A stretch of 64,000 bases of DNA from Brevundimonas sp. (GTDB lineage: Bacteria > Pseudomonadota > Alphaproteobacteria > Caulobacterales > Caulobacteraceae): NCBI RefSeq assembly GCF_013912065.1, contig NZ_JACESA010000008.1, forward strand, positions 98,177-162,176. The letters run 5' to 3'. The first letter of the stretch is position 1. Every line of letters begins with the position of its first letter. The translations under genes and the position numbers were made by a program. The notes under the pieces were generated by a model. The model was not told the origin of the DNA and made no database searches. It saw only the letters and a list, made by a program, of their open reading frames with translations. This document shows, in pieces, positions 38,187-47,491 of the stretch.

Positions 38187-38429
38187 TCACCCCGGATCGA
38201 TGAGACCCAGCCGAACGGCGGACGCCACGGCCTCGATCCGGGTCCGTACCCGGAGTTTCGAGCACACCTTCTCCAGGTAGCTGTCCACGGTGCGCGGCGA
38301 CAGGGACAAGATGATCCCGATGTCGGAAGAGCTCTTCCCGCGACAGACCCACTGGAGGCATTCCTGTTCGCGCGAGCTCAGGGAAACCACGGGCGACGCA
38401 CGATCCGGATCTTCGGAGACAGCTTCCAT
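38187..38429 (-). CDS. short LuxR-type HTH regulator
   Basis: An 80-residue protein that is almost only a GerE/LuxR DNA-binding domain: LSSREQECLQWVCRGKSSSD and LSLSPRTVDSYLEKVCSKLR. No receiver or ligand domain is present. It starts 478 bp from the ECF sigma gene at 38908 and is divergent from it, so a role in lasso-locus control is possible. A similar stand-alone HTH lies at 49987-50247. Confidence 0.82.
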   Translation of the reverse strand: MEAVSEDPDRASPVVSLSSREQECLQWVCRGKSSSDIGIILSLSPRTVDSYLEKVCSKLRVRTRIEAVASAVRLGLIDPG

Positions 38430-38907
38430 ACTACACCACGGGTTGTCCTACTCCTTCCGTACACGGCGAGTTTAGAGCCGCGCAACGTCGATCAATTGCG
38501 GGTTGCCCGCAGGTTTCTTGCGGTCGCGGGGAGCCGCCGGCGCTTGAACCCCTGACAGCCTCCGCTTACAGCGAGGGGTCGGGCGCCGCGAGATAGGCGC
38601 ACAGCTTGAGCCGGGGTTCGTCGCTGACGGAGGCGGCGCTGAGCGCTGAAGTAACGGGCCTCGTTCGCAGAGGATTCCAACGCCCGACCCCTCCCGCTTG
38701 CGTCGGGATTCCGTTTGATTCATGCTTCGACGTCGGCGTTCGCGCCGATAGGGGCCTGGAATCCCCTGTGCGATACCTTCTTCGACGACCCACGCCCGGC
38801 GTGGCTGTCGCTGACCGGATGACCGTGTCAGGCGTGTGAGCGTCTGCGCCCGGCTGTCCGCTCGCGCCTCGGATTCCAGCCGTTTGAGCCGCGGTCGGAG
38901 AGGCAGG
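38430..38907. other. intergenic region before the lasso-peptide ECF sigma gene
   Basis: No convincing gene. It must hold promoters for the divergent HTH and sigma genes. On the minus strand about 38530-38580 there is a tRNA 3'-half-like stretch (TGTAAGC, then GGGGTTCAAG and CGGCTCC), but its T stem does not pair and no 5' half is seen. Confidence 0.5.
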
Positions 38908-39393
38908 TTGAGCGAAGCGGAGCCATTGCAGGCGGACAGCGGCGACGGGCTGAACAGCCTGTATCGCCGCTACGCCGCGTGGTTGAACCGCCGCCTCCGG
39001 GCCCGGGTCAGCCCGGAAGACGCCGACGACGTGGTTCAGGAGACCTACATCCGTATCGCGCCCTTCGCCGACGGCGGGATCGCCCAGCCCCGGGCCTTCC
39101 TGCTGCGGGTCGCCCTCAACCTGGTGCGCGACGACGCCAAGCACAGGCGCCGCAGACCTCGCGACGCCGATCTTCGAGCTCCGGAATCCGAAGGCGCGAC
39201 CCAGTTCGACCTAGTGCTGCTTGCCCAGATCGTCACCTCCATGCCGCAACTCTACCGCGACGTCTTCGTCTTGAGCCGCTTTGACGGTATGACGTATCCC
39301 GAGATCGCCAAGGAGCTTGAGATCAGCGTCAAGACGGTGGAGTGGCGGATGGCCAAGGCGCTCGACTACTGCGCGCTGCGGCTGGACCTTTAG
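38908..39393 (+). CDS. FecI-type ECF sigma factor
   Basis: A 161-residue ECF factor. Region 2: VSPEDADDVVQETYIRIAPF; region 4: MPQLYRDVFVLSRFDGMTYP and EIAKELEISVKTVEWRMAKA. A TTG at 38908 with GGAG upstream is preferred over a GTG/ATG-less longer frame from 38836. It is followed at once by fecR and a TonB transducer with STN domain, the usual cell-surface-signalling set, here attached to a lasso-peptide locus. Confidence 0.88.
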   Translation: MSEAEPLQADSGDGLNSLYRRYAAWLNRRLRARVSPEDADDVVQETYIRIAPFADGGIAQPRAFLLRVALNLVRDDAKHRRRRPRDADLRAPESEGATQFDLVLLAQIVTSMPQLYRDVFVLSRFDGMTYPEIAKELEISVKTVEWRMAKALDYCALRLDL

Positions 39394-39403
39394 GCGAAGA
39401 CTG

Positions 39404-40411
39404 ATGACGACCGAGGCTGACGCCGACATCAGACGCAAGGAGACCGCCGACTGGTTAGCGCGGCTCAACCAACGCAAGGTCACGACCGCGGACGTGAAAG
39501 CTTTCAGCGCCTGGCGGCGCGACCCCAAGAACGCCGAAAGTTTCGACCGCATGAATGCAATGTGGGAGGCGAGCCGGACGCTCGCCGACCAGCCCGAGAT
39601 GGCGGCGCTTTCGGTCGAGGCGCGGGCCCGCGCAGCTTCCCGCCGGAAGGGTCGTCCCCGTCTTCTGGGCGTTCTTGCGCCCGTCGGCGCCGTGGGCGCC
39701 GTTGTCGCGGCGCTGTCTATGGGCGGGTGGTTGTGGTCGGCGCAGCAGCCGACCCGCTATCTCACCCAGGTCGGCGAACGCCGCGTCGTGCAGCTGGCCG
39801 ACGGTTCGACGATCACCCTCGACACGGGCTCCCGCATCGAGGTTCGCCTGACGGAGGGCCGTCGGCTGGTCACCCTGGCGGCGGGCCAGGCCCGCTTCGA
39901 CGTTCGGGGCGACCCCGAGCGCCCCTTCGTCGTCCGGGCCGGCGATACCGAGGTGACGGCCGTAGGCACCCGTTTCGATGTCCGACGCTTCGGGACCGGG
40001 GCGCGCGTGGTGCTCGTGGAAGGCCGGGTCGATGTGCAGGAGGGCAAGCAGGCCGATCGCCGCTGGTCGATGCAGCCGGGCCAGCAACTGGTGACCTCCG
40101 TCCCCCGGCCGCGGGTCGTCACTACCGATCTTCCCGCCGCGACCAGCTGGGCGACAGGCCGGCTGACCTTCCATGAAACGCCGATCGGCGTCGCCGTGGC
40201 CGAGGTGAACCGCTACACGCGCCATCCGATCGAGCTGCGCGCCGGCGACATCTCCGCGATCCGGGTGAGCGGGGTGTTCGACGCCGGCGACGTAGACGGC
40301 TTCGTGGCGGCGCTGCGCGACCTCTATCCGCTTACGGCGGAGCGCGCCGAAGACGGCCATGTCGTGCTGTCGGGCGCCCCAAAAGATAATTCGAACCCGG
40401 ACTTAGGGTAA
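39404..40411 (+). CDS. fecR: FecR-family anti-sigma/transducer protein
   Basis: A 335-residue inner-membrane regulator. A cytoplasmic DUF4880 segment (RRKETADWLARLNQRKVTTA, about 10-55), one helix (about 87-107), the FecR periplasmic domain (RRVVQLADGSTITLDTGSRI, VTAVGTRFDVR) and a C-terminal STN-binding region (LTFHETPIGVAVAEVNRY). It would hold the sigma factor until the outer-membrane STN receptor reports ligand. It follows the sigma gene by 10 bp. Confidence 0.94.
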   Translation: MTTEADADIRRKETADWLARLNQRKVTTADVKAFSAWRRDPKNAESFDRMNAMWEASRTLADQPEMAALSVEARARAASRRKGRPRLLGVLAPVGAVGAVVAALSMGGWLWSAQQPTRYLTQVGERRVVQLADGSTITLDTGSRIEVRLTEGRRLVTLAAGQARFDVRGDPERPFVVRAGDTEVTAVGTRFDVRRFGTGARVVLVEGRVDVQEGKQADRRWSMQPGQQLVTSVPRPRVVTTDLPAATSWATGRLTFHETPIGVAVAEVNRYTRHPIELRAGDISAIRVSGVFDAGDVDGFVAALRDLYPLTAERAEDGHVVLSGAPKDNSNPDLG

Positions 40412-40475
40412 GGCCTGCGCCCAGTCGTCTCTTCCTGGTCCCGCATCAATGCGGATAAAAAATCGGGGGAGACAT

Positions 40476-43433
40476 ATGAGACAGGGCTTCACTTCAACGG
40501 CGCTCGCGGCGCTTCTGATGGCGTCGGCGACGCCGGTCTGCGCCCAGCAGATCGAGGCCGCGCGCCGCTTCGACATTCCGGCCGGACCGCTGTCGCGCAC
40601 CCTGCCCGCCTTCGCGCGCCAGAGCGGCCAGCAGATCCTCTATCCAAGCGCCCTGGTGGCGGACCGGGCCTCGATGGCCCTTTCGGGAGACTATTCCGTC
40701 GAGCAGGCCCTCGCCCTGCTGCTGCGCGAGACCGGCCTGACCTATCGTCGCAGCCGACCCAATGTCTTCGTTCTGATCGATCCGTCACAACGCGCCGACC
40801 TCGACGAGCCGGAGGCGACCGAATTGGAGGAAGTCGTGGTCACGGGCAGCCTGCTGCGCGGCGTTCTCGACGGCCCCTCCCCGGTCGTGGTCGTCAGCCG
40901 CGACCAGATCGACCGCGACGGCCACGCGACCGTCGCCCAGGCCCTGGCCGCTCTGCCGCAGAATTTCGCCGGCACCGCCAATGACGCCACGCTCAGCAAC
41001 GGCGGCGACCGCAGCGGCACCAACGCCAACTACTCCAACGGGGTGAACCTGCGCGGCCTCGGCAGCGACGCCACCCTCGTCCTGGTCAACGGACGAAGGA
41101 TCGCCGGCACGGGCTCCAAGGGCGACTTCGCCGACGTGTCATCGATCCCGACAGCCGCCGTCGAGCGCATTGACGTCCTGCTCGACGGAGCCTCGGCCCT
41201 CTACGGCGCCGATGCCGTGGGCGGGGTCATCAACGTCGTCCTGCGCGACGACTACGACGGGGCCGAAACGCGGGCCCGCTACGGCACGGCGGCCGACGGC
41301 GCCTTCTCCGACGTCCTGTTCGCCCAGACGATCGGACGGCGTTGGTCCACCGGCAGTCTGATGGGCGTCTACGAATACCAGGACCGGGAGGCTCTGGCGG
41401 CGTCTGAACGGGACCGCGCCGCCGACGCCGATCTGCGCCGCTTCGGCGGGTCGGACCGCCGCCTGAACTACAGCAACCCCGGCAACATCATGGCGATCGA
41501 CCCGGTGTCGGGCGCCTATGTGTCCGCCTTCGCCATTCCGGACGGCCAGGACGGGACCAACCTCGCGCCCGGCGACTTCCTGGCCGGCCAGGAGAACCGC
41601 ACCAATCAGCGGTTCGGCATGAACGTCTTTCCCCGGCAGACCCGTCATATCGCCTATCTGGCGGGTCGGCAGGATCTGGGAGACCGGCTGACCGTCTCCG
41701 GCGACGCCCGCTGGGCGCGCCGGGACTACGAGACCCACTCCTCGCCGATTTCGACCCTGCTGACGGTCAACCGCAACAACCCCTTCTTCGAATCCCCGAC
41801 TGGCGCGAACTCGCACCTGATCGCCTATTCCTTCGCCGGCCAGACGGCCAACCCGGTGCAGTCCGGCGCGGTGGAGACCCTGTCCGCCACCTGGGGCGCC
41901 GATCTCGACCTGGGCGGATCGTGGCGTCTGTCCAGCTATCTCGCCTATGGCGCGGAGGAGGCCCGGTTCGGCTCGTCCGGAACGCTGCAGTCCACCTACC
42001 TGCGCGAAGCCTTGGGCGCCTTGGCCGACAATCCGGCCACGGGCTACAGCGCGGCGCGGGACGGCTTCCTCAATCCGTTCGGCGCCGGGAACGTCAATCC
42101 TCAGGCGGCGCTGGACTTCATCACCGGCGGCTGGACCCACCTCTGGAGCGAGAGCCGGATCACGACAGCGAACGTCATGCTGGACGGCGACCTGATGGAG
42201 TTGCCGGGCGGCCCGTTGAAGATCGCCGTCGGCGCATCGCTGCGGCGGGAGAATTTCGACCGCAAGGTGGACAGTTTCACCTCCGGGACCGCACCGGTCC
42301 TCGGCGCCCTGAACGAGAGCGAACGCGATGTTTCGGCTATCTATGCGGAAGCTCGTATCCCCCTGTTCGGGGCCGGCAACACCCGCCCGGGTCTGGAACG
42401 GCTCGAACTGTCGCTCGCGGCCCGGTTCGAGGACTATGGCGACGTCGGCCAGACCACCAGCCCCAAGATCGGTTTGGTCTGGGAGCCCGTCGACGGCGCC
42501 CGCCTGCGCGCCAACTACGGCCGGTCCTTCCGCGCGCCCGCCCTGCGTGAGGTGAACGACGCGGCCACGGCCAGCCCGTCGATCCTCCCGCGCGGTCCAA
42601 ACCAGATCCTCACGATGATCCTGTATGGCGGCAACCCGGACCTTGAGCCCGAGACCGCCGACACCTGGACGATCGGTGGGGATTTCGAGCCCGCCGCGGT
42701 CGAAGGGCTTCGGATCAGCGTCAACGCCTTCCGCACCGACTTCGAGAACCGGATCGGCCAGCCCGCGCTGGAGAACATCCTCACCGCGCTCAGCGACACC
42801 ACGCTCAGCCCGTTCGTGCGGGTGATCGATCCGGTCAACAACGCCCAGGATCGCGCCGACATGCAGGCGATCCTCGATCTGCCGACCACCAATCTGCGCG
42901 ATCTGTTTCCGGCCACGGACTACGGCGCCATCGTCGACGCCCGCTACGTCAACACCGCCAGCGTCCAGGTCCAGGGGGCTGACCTGATCGTCGCCTACGC
43001 CTTCGAGGTTGGGCCGAACGCCTTCGACCTGTCCTCCAGCCTGACCTGGCTCGAGCGTTTCGACGCCCAGGCCACCCCGACCTCTCCGGTCGTGTCTCAG
43101 GTAAATCGGCCGAACTATCCGGTCGGCCTGCGTGGACGCACCCACCTGTCCTGGACACGAGGCCCGCTCACCGTGGGTGGCGCGGTCGATTATGTCTCCG
43201 ACTACGCCGATCTGTCGGGTCGCCGCATCGGCTCCTGGACCACGGCCGATCTGCAGATGCGCTATGCGCCCGACACGGGCCCGTTCGCCGGCACGGCCTT
43301 CGCCCTGACCGTCCAGAACCTCTTCGACCGCGATCCGCCCTTCTATGACGCGCCGGAAGGCGTGGCCTATGACGCGGCGAACTCCGATGTGATCGGCCGC
43401 TACGTCTCGCTCCAGCTGACGCGGAGCTGGTGA
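40476..43433 (+). CDS. TonB-dependent transducer with STN domain, lasso-locus receptor
   Basis: A 985-residue receptor: signal peptide (TALAALLMASATPVCAQ), STN domain (RFDIPAGPLSRTLPAFARQS, about 30-101), TonB box EEVVVTGS (118-125), plug and a barrel ending YVSLQLTRSW. STN receptors signal ligand binding through FecR to FecI. Position between fecR and the isopeptidase makes the lasso peptide, or a metal it carries, the likely ligand. The ATG at 40476 has GGGGGAGA upstream and is preferred to 40449. A small hairpin (CCGCATCAATGCGG) lies just before. Confidence 0.93.
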   Translation: MRQGFTSTALAALLMASATPVCAQQIEAARRFDIPAGPLSRTLPAFARQSGQQILYPSALVADRASMALSGDYSVEQALALLLRETGLTYRRSRPNVFVLIDPSQRADLDEPEATELEEVVVTGSLLRGVLDGPSPVVVVSRDQIDRDGHATVAQALAALPQNFAGTANDATLSNGGDRSGTNANYSNGVNLRGLGSDATLVLVNGRRIAGTGSKGDFADVSSIPTAAVERIDVLLDGASALYGADAVGGVINVVLRDDYDGAETRARYGTAADGAFSDVLFAQTIGRRWSTGSLMGVYEYQDREALAASERDRAADADLRRFGGSDRRLNYSNPGNIMAIDPVSGAYVSAFAIPDGQDGTNLAPGDFLAGQENRTNQRFGMNVFPRQTRHIAYLAGRQDLGDRLTVSGDARWARRDYETHSSPISTLLTVNRNNPFFESPTGANSHLIAYSFAGQTANPVQSGAVETLSATWGADLDLGGSWRLSSYLAYGAEEARFGSSGTLQSTYLREALGALADNPATGYSAARDGFLNPFGAGNVNPQAALDFITGGWTHLWSESRITTANVMLDGDLMELPGGPLKIAVGASLRRENFDRKVDSFTSGTAPVLGALNESERDVSAIYAEARIPLFGAGNTRPGLERLELSLAARFEDYGDVGQTTSPKIGLVWEPVDGARLRANYGRSFRAPALREVNDAATASPSILPRGPNQILTMILYGGNPDLEPETADTWTIGGDFEPAAVEGLRISVNAFRTDFENRIGQPALENILTALSDTTLSPFVRVIDPVNNAQDRADMQAILDLPTTNLRDLFPATDYGAIVDARYVNTASVQVQGADLIVAYAFEVGPNAFDLSSSLTWLERFDAQATPTSPVVSQVNRPNYPVGLRGRTHLSWTRGPLTVGGAVDYVSDYADLSGRRIGSWTTADLQMRYAPDTGPFAGTAFALTVQNLFDRDPPFYDAPEGVAYDAANSDVIGRYVSLQLTRSW

Positions 43434-45874
43434 TGCGCCGTACAGTTCTGATGCTCGGCCTCGCGGCCGGGCTCGCTTTCGCCTGCCCGGTCCTCGCCCA
43501 GTCCGCCGGACCCTTCACCATCGACGCCCTGCTCCGGCAGGAGAGTTTCGGCGATACGCGGGTCAGCCCGGACGGACGCTGGATCGCGTTGGAGCGGCGT
43601 GCGCCCTACGATCAGGCCCCGTCCTATAGACTCTCCAGGGATACCGACCGGGTCCTCAGTTCCGTCCTGATCGTGGACGCCCGCACCGGCGCCGTCGTTC
43701 ACACGATCCAGGCCCCGGACCGCGCCGCCGGCTATTCGGCCGGGCGGTTCTCGCCCGATGGGCGCCGCTTGCTCGTCTACGAGCTGACACCGCAATCCTG
43801 GCGTCTGGGGATCCTGACGCTGGACACCGGCACCGTGCGCTGGACCGATCTGGCCTTGGAGGACCCGCGCCTCGGCCTAACGGCGGTGTGGCGCAATGCC
43901 GACGAGCTGCTTCTCGTCGTCCAGCCCGCCGGGCAGTTGCCCGAGATCGCCCGCACCGGCTTCCAGGCCCAGGATCGGATCGCGGCGCTCTGGGCGGCGA
44001 CGGCTTCCGGCCGATCCGTCGGCGGCACCTTCATCCCGAGCGGTTCGGCCCGCGACACCCGCGCGCATCGCCCGGTTCTGACGCTCGTCCGCCTGAACGT
44101 GCACACCGGTGTGCAAACGACACTGGCCGCCGGCGCGATCTTCGATCTGGCCCTGTCGCCCGATCAGAACCGCGTGGCGATCCTGGAGGACCGCGAGGAC
44201 CTGCAGCCCGATCCAGAGCGGCCTGTTCTGGTCGGCGATCCCATCCGGCGGCGGTTCCTGCGCCTGATCGACATCGACACCGGCGTCGAGCCTCTCCTCG
44301 ACCGGTCGCTCGACTACGGCCCCTATCTGATGGCGTGGAGCCCGGACAGCCGAAGGCTTTTGGCCTTCGCCCGCGAGGTCGGCTCCACCGGGTTCGAGCA
44401 GAGTGGAGCCTATGTGGTCGTCGGCATCGACGGCGCGGTCTCTGCGCTCCAGGGAAGGCCGGCCACGGAGCGCAGTCCCTGGGACGAACCGGTGGCGCTC
44501 GGCGGCTGGCGCGGCGACGCGCCGATCCTACGCCTGAGCGACGACGCCGGCGCCGCCCGATGGCGCATCGGCGAGGGTCAGTCGATCCCGGCGCAGCCCG
44601 GCGACCGGCTGGTCGAGTGGAACGGCGAGACCCGCGTCGAACGCGGCGACAGACTGGTGTCGCTGTCCGGCGAACCGGACCTCCCCGGGCGGATCGCGGA
44701 TCTCGGCGAGGCCCGGGACGCCGGCTTCCGCGCCGCCTATGTCAGAGAGCCGACGCCGGGACGAACCCTTGTCGAAGGCGACTGCGTGCGTATCGCGGGC
44801 GACCCGGCGCCCCGGTGCGCCGCACCTCTCGGTCCCGACGAGACCCGGATCGTGACCAGCCCCGACGGCGGCTTCGTGGTCGCTCGGCAGGACCGGACCG
44901 ACGGCACGTCGAGCCTGCGTCTTCACCGGCCCGACGCCGAAGCGACCCTCGCCGAGATCAACGCCGACCGCGCGGCCTTGGCCTGGGGCGACCTCGTCGA
45001 GGTGGCTCACACCGGTCCCGCCGGTCAGGCGCTGAAGAGCTGGTTGCTGTTGCCGCCCGGCTTGCCGGACGGCGTGCAGGCGCCGCTCGTCGTCGAGGTC
45101 TATCCCGGCAGGGTATCCTCGCGCCCGCCTTCGGCGCTGACCCGCCGCTCCGCCATGCTCCAGAACAATCCGGCGGTCATCGCCGGCGGCGGCTATGCGA
45201 TCCTCTATGTCAGCCTTCCGAACCCGCCGACCGGCCGTTGGACCGGGCCGGCCCTGGCGAGCCAGATCGACGCCATCGCGGACGCCGCCGGCGCCACCGG
45301 TCGGGTTCGGACCGATCGCTACGCCCTGCTCGGTCACAGCTACGGGGCCTTTAATGTGCTCAACGCCGCGCCGCACAGCGATCGGGTCGCCGCAGTCATC
45401 GCCTCCAACGGCTACGCGGATCTGGTCAGCGCCTTCGAGCTGCCGCCCTTCTTCCGCTCCGCGCCGGACGAAGGCGTTCCGATCGGTCAGCTGTCGGGCT
45501 GGGCTGAAACCGGCCAGGCGGCGATCGGCGCCTTCCCGGCGGAGGCGGCGCGCTATGTGGAGATGAGCCCGCTGTTCTCCGCGGCCAACCTGCGGGCTCC
45601 GGCCCTGCTGATCGAGAGCGATCTCGAACGCCCGCGCATGGGCAAGCTGTTCGGCGTCCTCTACCGGCTGAATCGCGAGGCGGCCCTGCTGACCTACTAT
45701 GGAGAGGGGCATGTGCTCGCCAGCCCCGCCAATCTGCGGGACCTACACGCCCACATCCTTGACTGGCTGGCGCGTTATCTCGGTCCGCCGGCGGGCGATG
45801 CGGCTCTCCCAGTGGCGGGCCCAGCCCTCCAGGACGGCGGCCAGCAACGGGGCGTTGGCGCCCTCGCGCCATAG
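43433..45874 (+). CDS. lasso-peptide isopeptidase-like S9 serine peptidase
   Basis: An 813-residue exported protein (signal LGLAAGLAFACPVLA). The first 500 residues form a beta-propeller with repeats such as DTRVSPDGRWIALERR and AGRFSPDGRRLLVYEL; the C-terminal alpha/beta-hydrolase has GHSYGAF with Ser636, a probable Asp730 in IESDLE and His760 in GEGHVL. This layout and context match the isopeptidases that open the macrolactam of lasso peptides in Asticcacaulis and relatives. It would linearise re-imported peptide. The start overlaps the receptor stop. Its last 132 bp overlap the convergent cyclase gene. Confidence 0.9.
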   Translation: MRRTVLMLGLAAGLAFACPVLAQSAGPFTIDALLRQESFGDTRVSPDGRWIALERRAPYDQAPSYRLSRDTDRVLSSVLIVDARTGAVVHTIQAPDRAAGYSAGRFSPDGRRLLVYELTPQSWRLGILTLDTGTVRWTDLALEDPRLGLTAVWRNADELLLVVQPAGQLPEIARTGFQAQDRIAALWAATASGRSVGGTFIPSGSARDTRAHRPVLTLVRLNVHTGVQTTLAAGAIFDLALSPDQNRVAILEDREDLQPDPERPVLVGDPIRRRFLRLIDIDTGVEPLLDRSLDYGPYLMAWSPDSRRLLAFAREVGSTGFEQSGAYVVVGIDGAVSALQGRPATERSPWDEPVALGGWRGDAPILRLSDDAGAARWRIGEGQSIPAQPGDRLVEWNGETRVERGDRLVSLSGEPDLPGRIADLGEARDAGFRAAYVREPTPGRTLVEGDCVRIAGDPAPRCAAPLGPDETRIVTSPDGGFVVARQDRTDGTSSLRLHRPDAEATLAEINADRAALAWGDLVEVAHTGPAGQALKSWLLLPPGLPDGVQAPLVVEVYPGRVSSRPPSALTRRSAMLQNNPAVIAGGGYAILYVSLPNPPTGRWTGPALASQIDAIADAAGATGRVRTDRYALLGHSYGAFNVLNAAPHSDRVAAVIASNGYADLVSAFELPPFFRSAPDEGVPIGQLSGWAETGQAAIGAFPAEAARYVEMSPLFSAANLRAPALLIESDLERPRMGKLFGVLYRLNREAALLTYYGEGHVLASPANLRDLHAHILDWLARYLGPPAGDAALPVAGPALQDGGQQRGVGALAP

Positions 45875-47491
45875 CAGGCGAGCGGGATCGAGATCCGTCT
45901 CCAGGGCGGCCCGGTCCAGGACGCCCTGGGCGGCGAGCCGGCCATCCATCAGGAAGCCGGCCAGGACCGGCGCGCTGCCGCGCACGACCTGACCGTAGAA
46001 ATGGCTCAGGTCGCCCTTGTCCCGCCGCTCGGCGATCAGGGGCGGCAGGCGGTCGGCGAAGGCGCGTCGCGCCAGGCCCCGGTCCCGCTCTTCCAGGGTC
46101 AGCCGGTAGGACGGCACGCCGAGGCAGTGTTCGACGACCGGCTGACTCAGGAGGGGATTGAGCAGGGGCGCCTGACGCGCCCGCAGGCAGTCGGTCCAGA
46201 ACAGCTGGCAGTTCACAAATCGCTCGACCTGGCCGCGCTTGCCAGGCGGCAGCTCCCGCGCGTCGTCCAGCCAGCGGTGCCGCGGCCCCGATCCGGCCAC
46301 GGGTCGCCCGCGCAAGGCCAGTCGACCGACGGTCCAGGCGGAGTGACGGGTCCAGCGGCCGACCGCCGCGAGATAGGCCGGACTGAGAGCCCGCGGGCCC
46401 TCCCCGCGAAGCCGGTCCGCCGCGACCAGGGGATCGGGCGCCTGGAAGAAGACGCTGTCGCCGCCCTGGCCCGTCAGCAGGCCGTCCGCGCCGAGCGTCG
46501 CCAGCCGCTCCGCGGCATGTCGGTCGTAGGCCGGGTCTACGCCCTGAAGGGCCGGGCGGAGCCCGGAGGCGAGGGCCATGAAATCCGCCTCCGAGATCGG
46601 CTCCACCGGTTTGCGGACCGTCTCCAGGGCGACGCCGTGCAGCGCCGCGGCGGCCTCGGCGTGCCGGCGTTCGTCCCCCTCCGCGTCGTCGCCGTAATAG
46701 TTGACGAACACCGCCCGATCGGCGTGACCGGTCGCCTTCAGACTGCCCGCCACGATGGCGGAGTCCAGACCGCCCGACAGCTCCGCGACCACCGTGCGAC
46801 GGGACCGCATGATCCGGTCGATCGTGCGATCGACCACCCGCACCAGGGCCTCCGGCGTATCGTCGGCGCCGCGATGCACGAAGTCGGCCGGGCGCCACAG
46901 ATCCTCGTCGGGCAAGGCCTGCCCCGGCCGGCTCCAGGCGCCGGCGCCGACGGGCGTCAGCCCGACCAGCGGCAGGCGGTCGCTCAGCAGCGAGGGCGTG
47001 GACAGGACGGCGCCGAGACCGTCCCAGTCGATGGCCAGCGCCTCGGGCAGGACAGCGTCGAGCGCCTGGGGCGGACAGTCCGTGACGAGGATGACAGGCC
47101 CCCGCCGCCACCAGACCGCGTCGATCGCCCCCGTCGGATCGCGCACCAGGTTCAGATGACCGGCCTGGTCGCGCCACACCATCAGATAGGCGCCCCAGCC
47201 TTCGGCGATCAGACCGGATCCGAGCGCGCGGCCTTCCGGTGAGCGGCCGGCGATGGCCGAGGGATGCGCCCCCTCGCCGCGCCACTCGCCGATCAGGGCA
47301 TGGGCGCGGTGAACCTGCGCCACCGGCCAGGGAAAGCGCGGGCCCGTGAAGATTCGCAGGCCGAAGCCGTCAAGGCGCTTGGTCCAGCCGGCCCGCAACA
47401 GCGCCGCCACGGCGCCCTCGATCTGCGGATCCGGCGCCTCCGCGCCGCTGGCGACGATCAGATAGCCGTGGTCGGCCGTGGCGGCGGTCAT
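45743..47491 (-). CDS. lasso peptide macrolactam synthetase (C protein, Asn-synthetase homologue)
   Basis: A 582-residue asparagine-synthetase-like enzyme. It lacks the N-terminal Cys of glutamine-using synthetases, as lasso cyclases do, since ammonia is replaced by the core's own N-terminus. The PP-loop ATP site is SGGLDSA (239-245). Later LLTGQGGDSVFF and the C-terminal ADRLPPLIAERRDKGDLSHF segment are typical. It would adenylate Glu9 of each core and join it to Ala1. The ATG overlaps the B-protein stop by four bases. Confidence 0.94.
   Translation of the reverse strand: MTAATADHGYLIVASGAEAPDPQIEGAVAALLRAGWTKRLDGFGLRIFTGPRFPWPVAQVHRAHALIGEWRGEGAHPSAIAGRSPEGRALGSGLIAEGWGAYLMVWRDQAGHLNLVRDPTGAIDAVWWRRGPVILVTDCPPQALDAVLPEALAIDWDGLGAVLSTPSLLSDRLPLVGLTPVGAGAWSRPGQALPDEDLWRPADFVHRGADDTPEALVRVVDRTIDRIMRSRRTVVAELSGGLDSAIVAGSLKATGHADRAVFVNYYGDDAEGDERRHAEAAAALHGVALETVRKPVEPISEADFMALASGLRPALQGVDPAYDRHAAERLATLGADGLLTGQGGDSVFFQAPDPLVAADRLRGEGPRALSPAYLAAVGRWTRHSAWTVGRLALRGRPVAGSGPRHRWLDDARELPPGKRGQVERFVNCQLFWTDCLRARQAPLLNPLLSQPVVEHCLGVPSYRLTLEERDRGLARRAFADRLPPLIAERRDKGDLSHFYGQVVRGSAPVLAGFLMDGRLAAQGVLDRAALETDLDPARLLWREGANAPLLAAVLEGWARHWESRIARRRTEITRQPVKDVGV

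Noticed and set aside
38530-38580. Possible tRNA gene
   Set aside because: Only a 3'-half-like stretch; T stem does not pair and there is no D arm or acceptor partner.
41139-43145. 668-codon minus-strand frame opposite the STN receptor
   Set aside because: Composition is that of an antisense shadow and the receptor is well supported.
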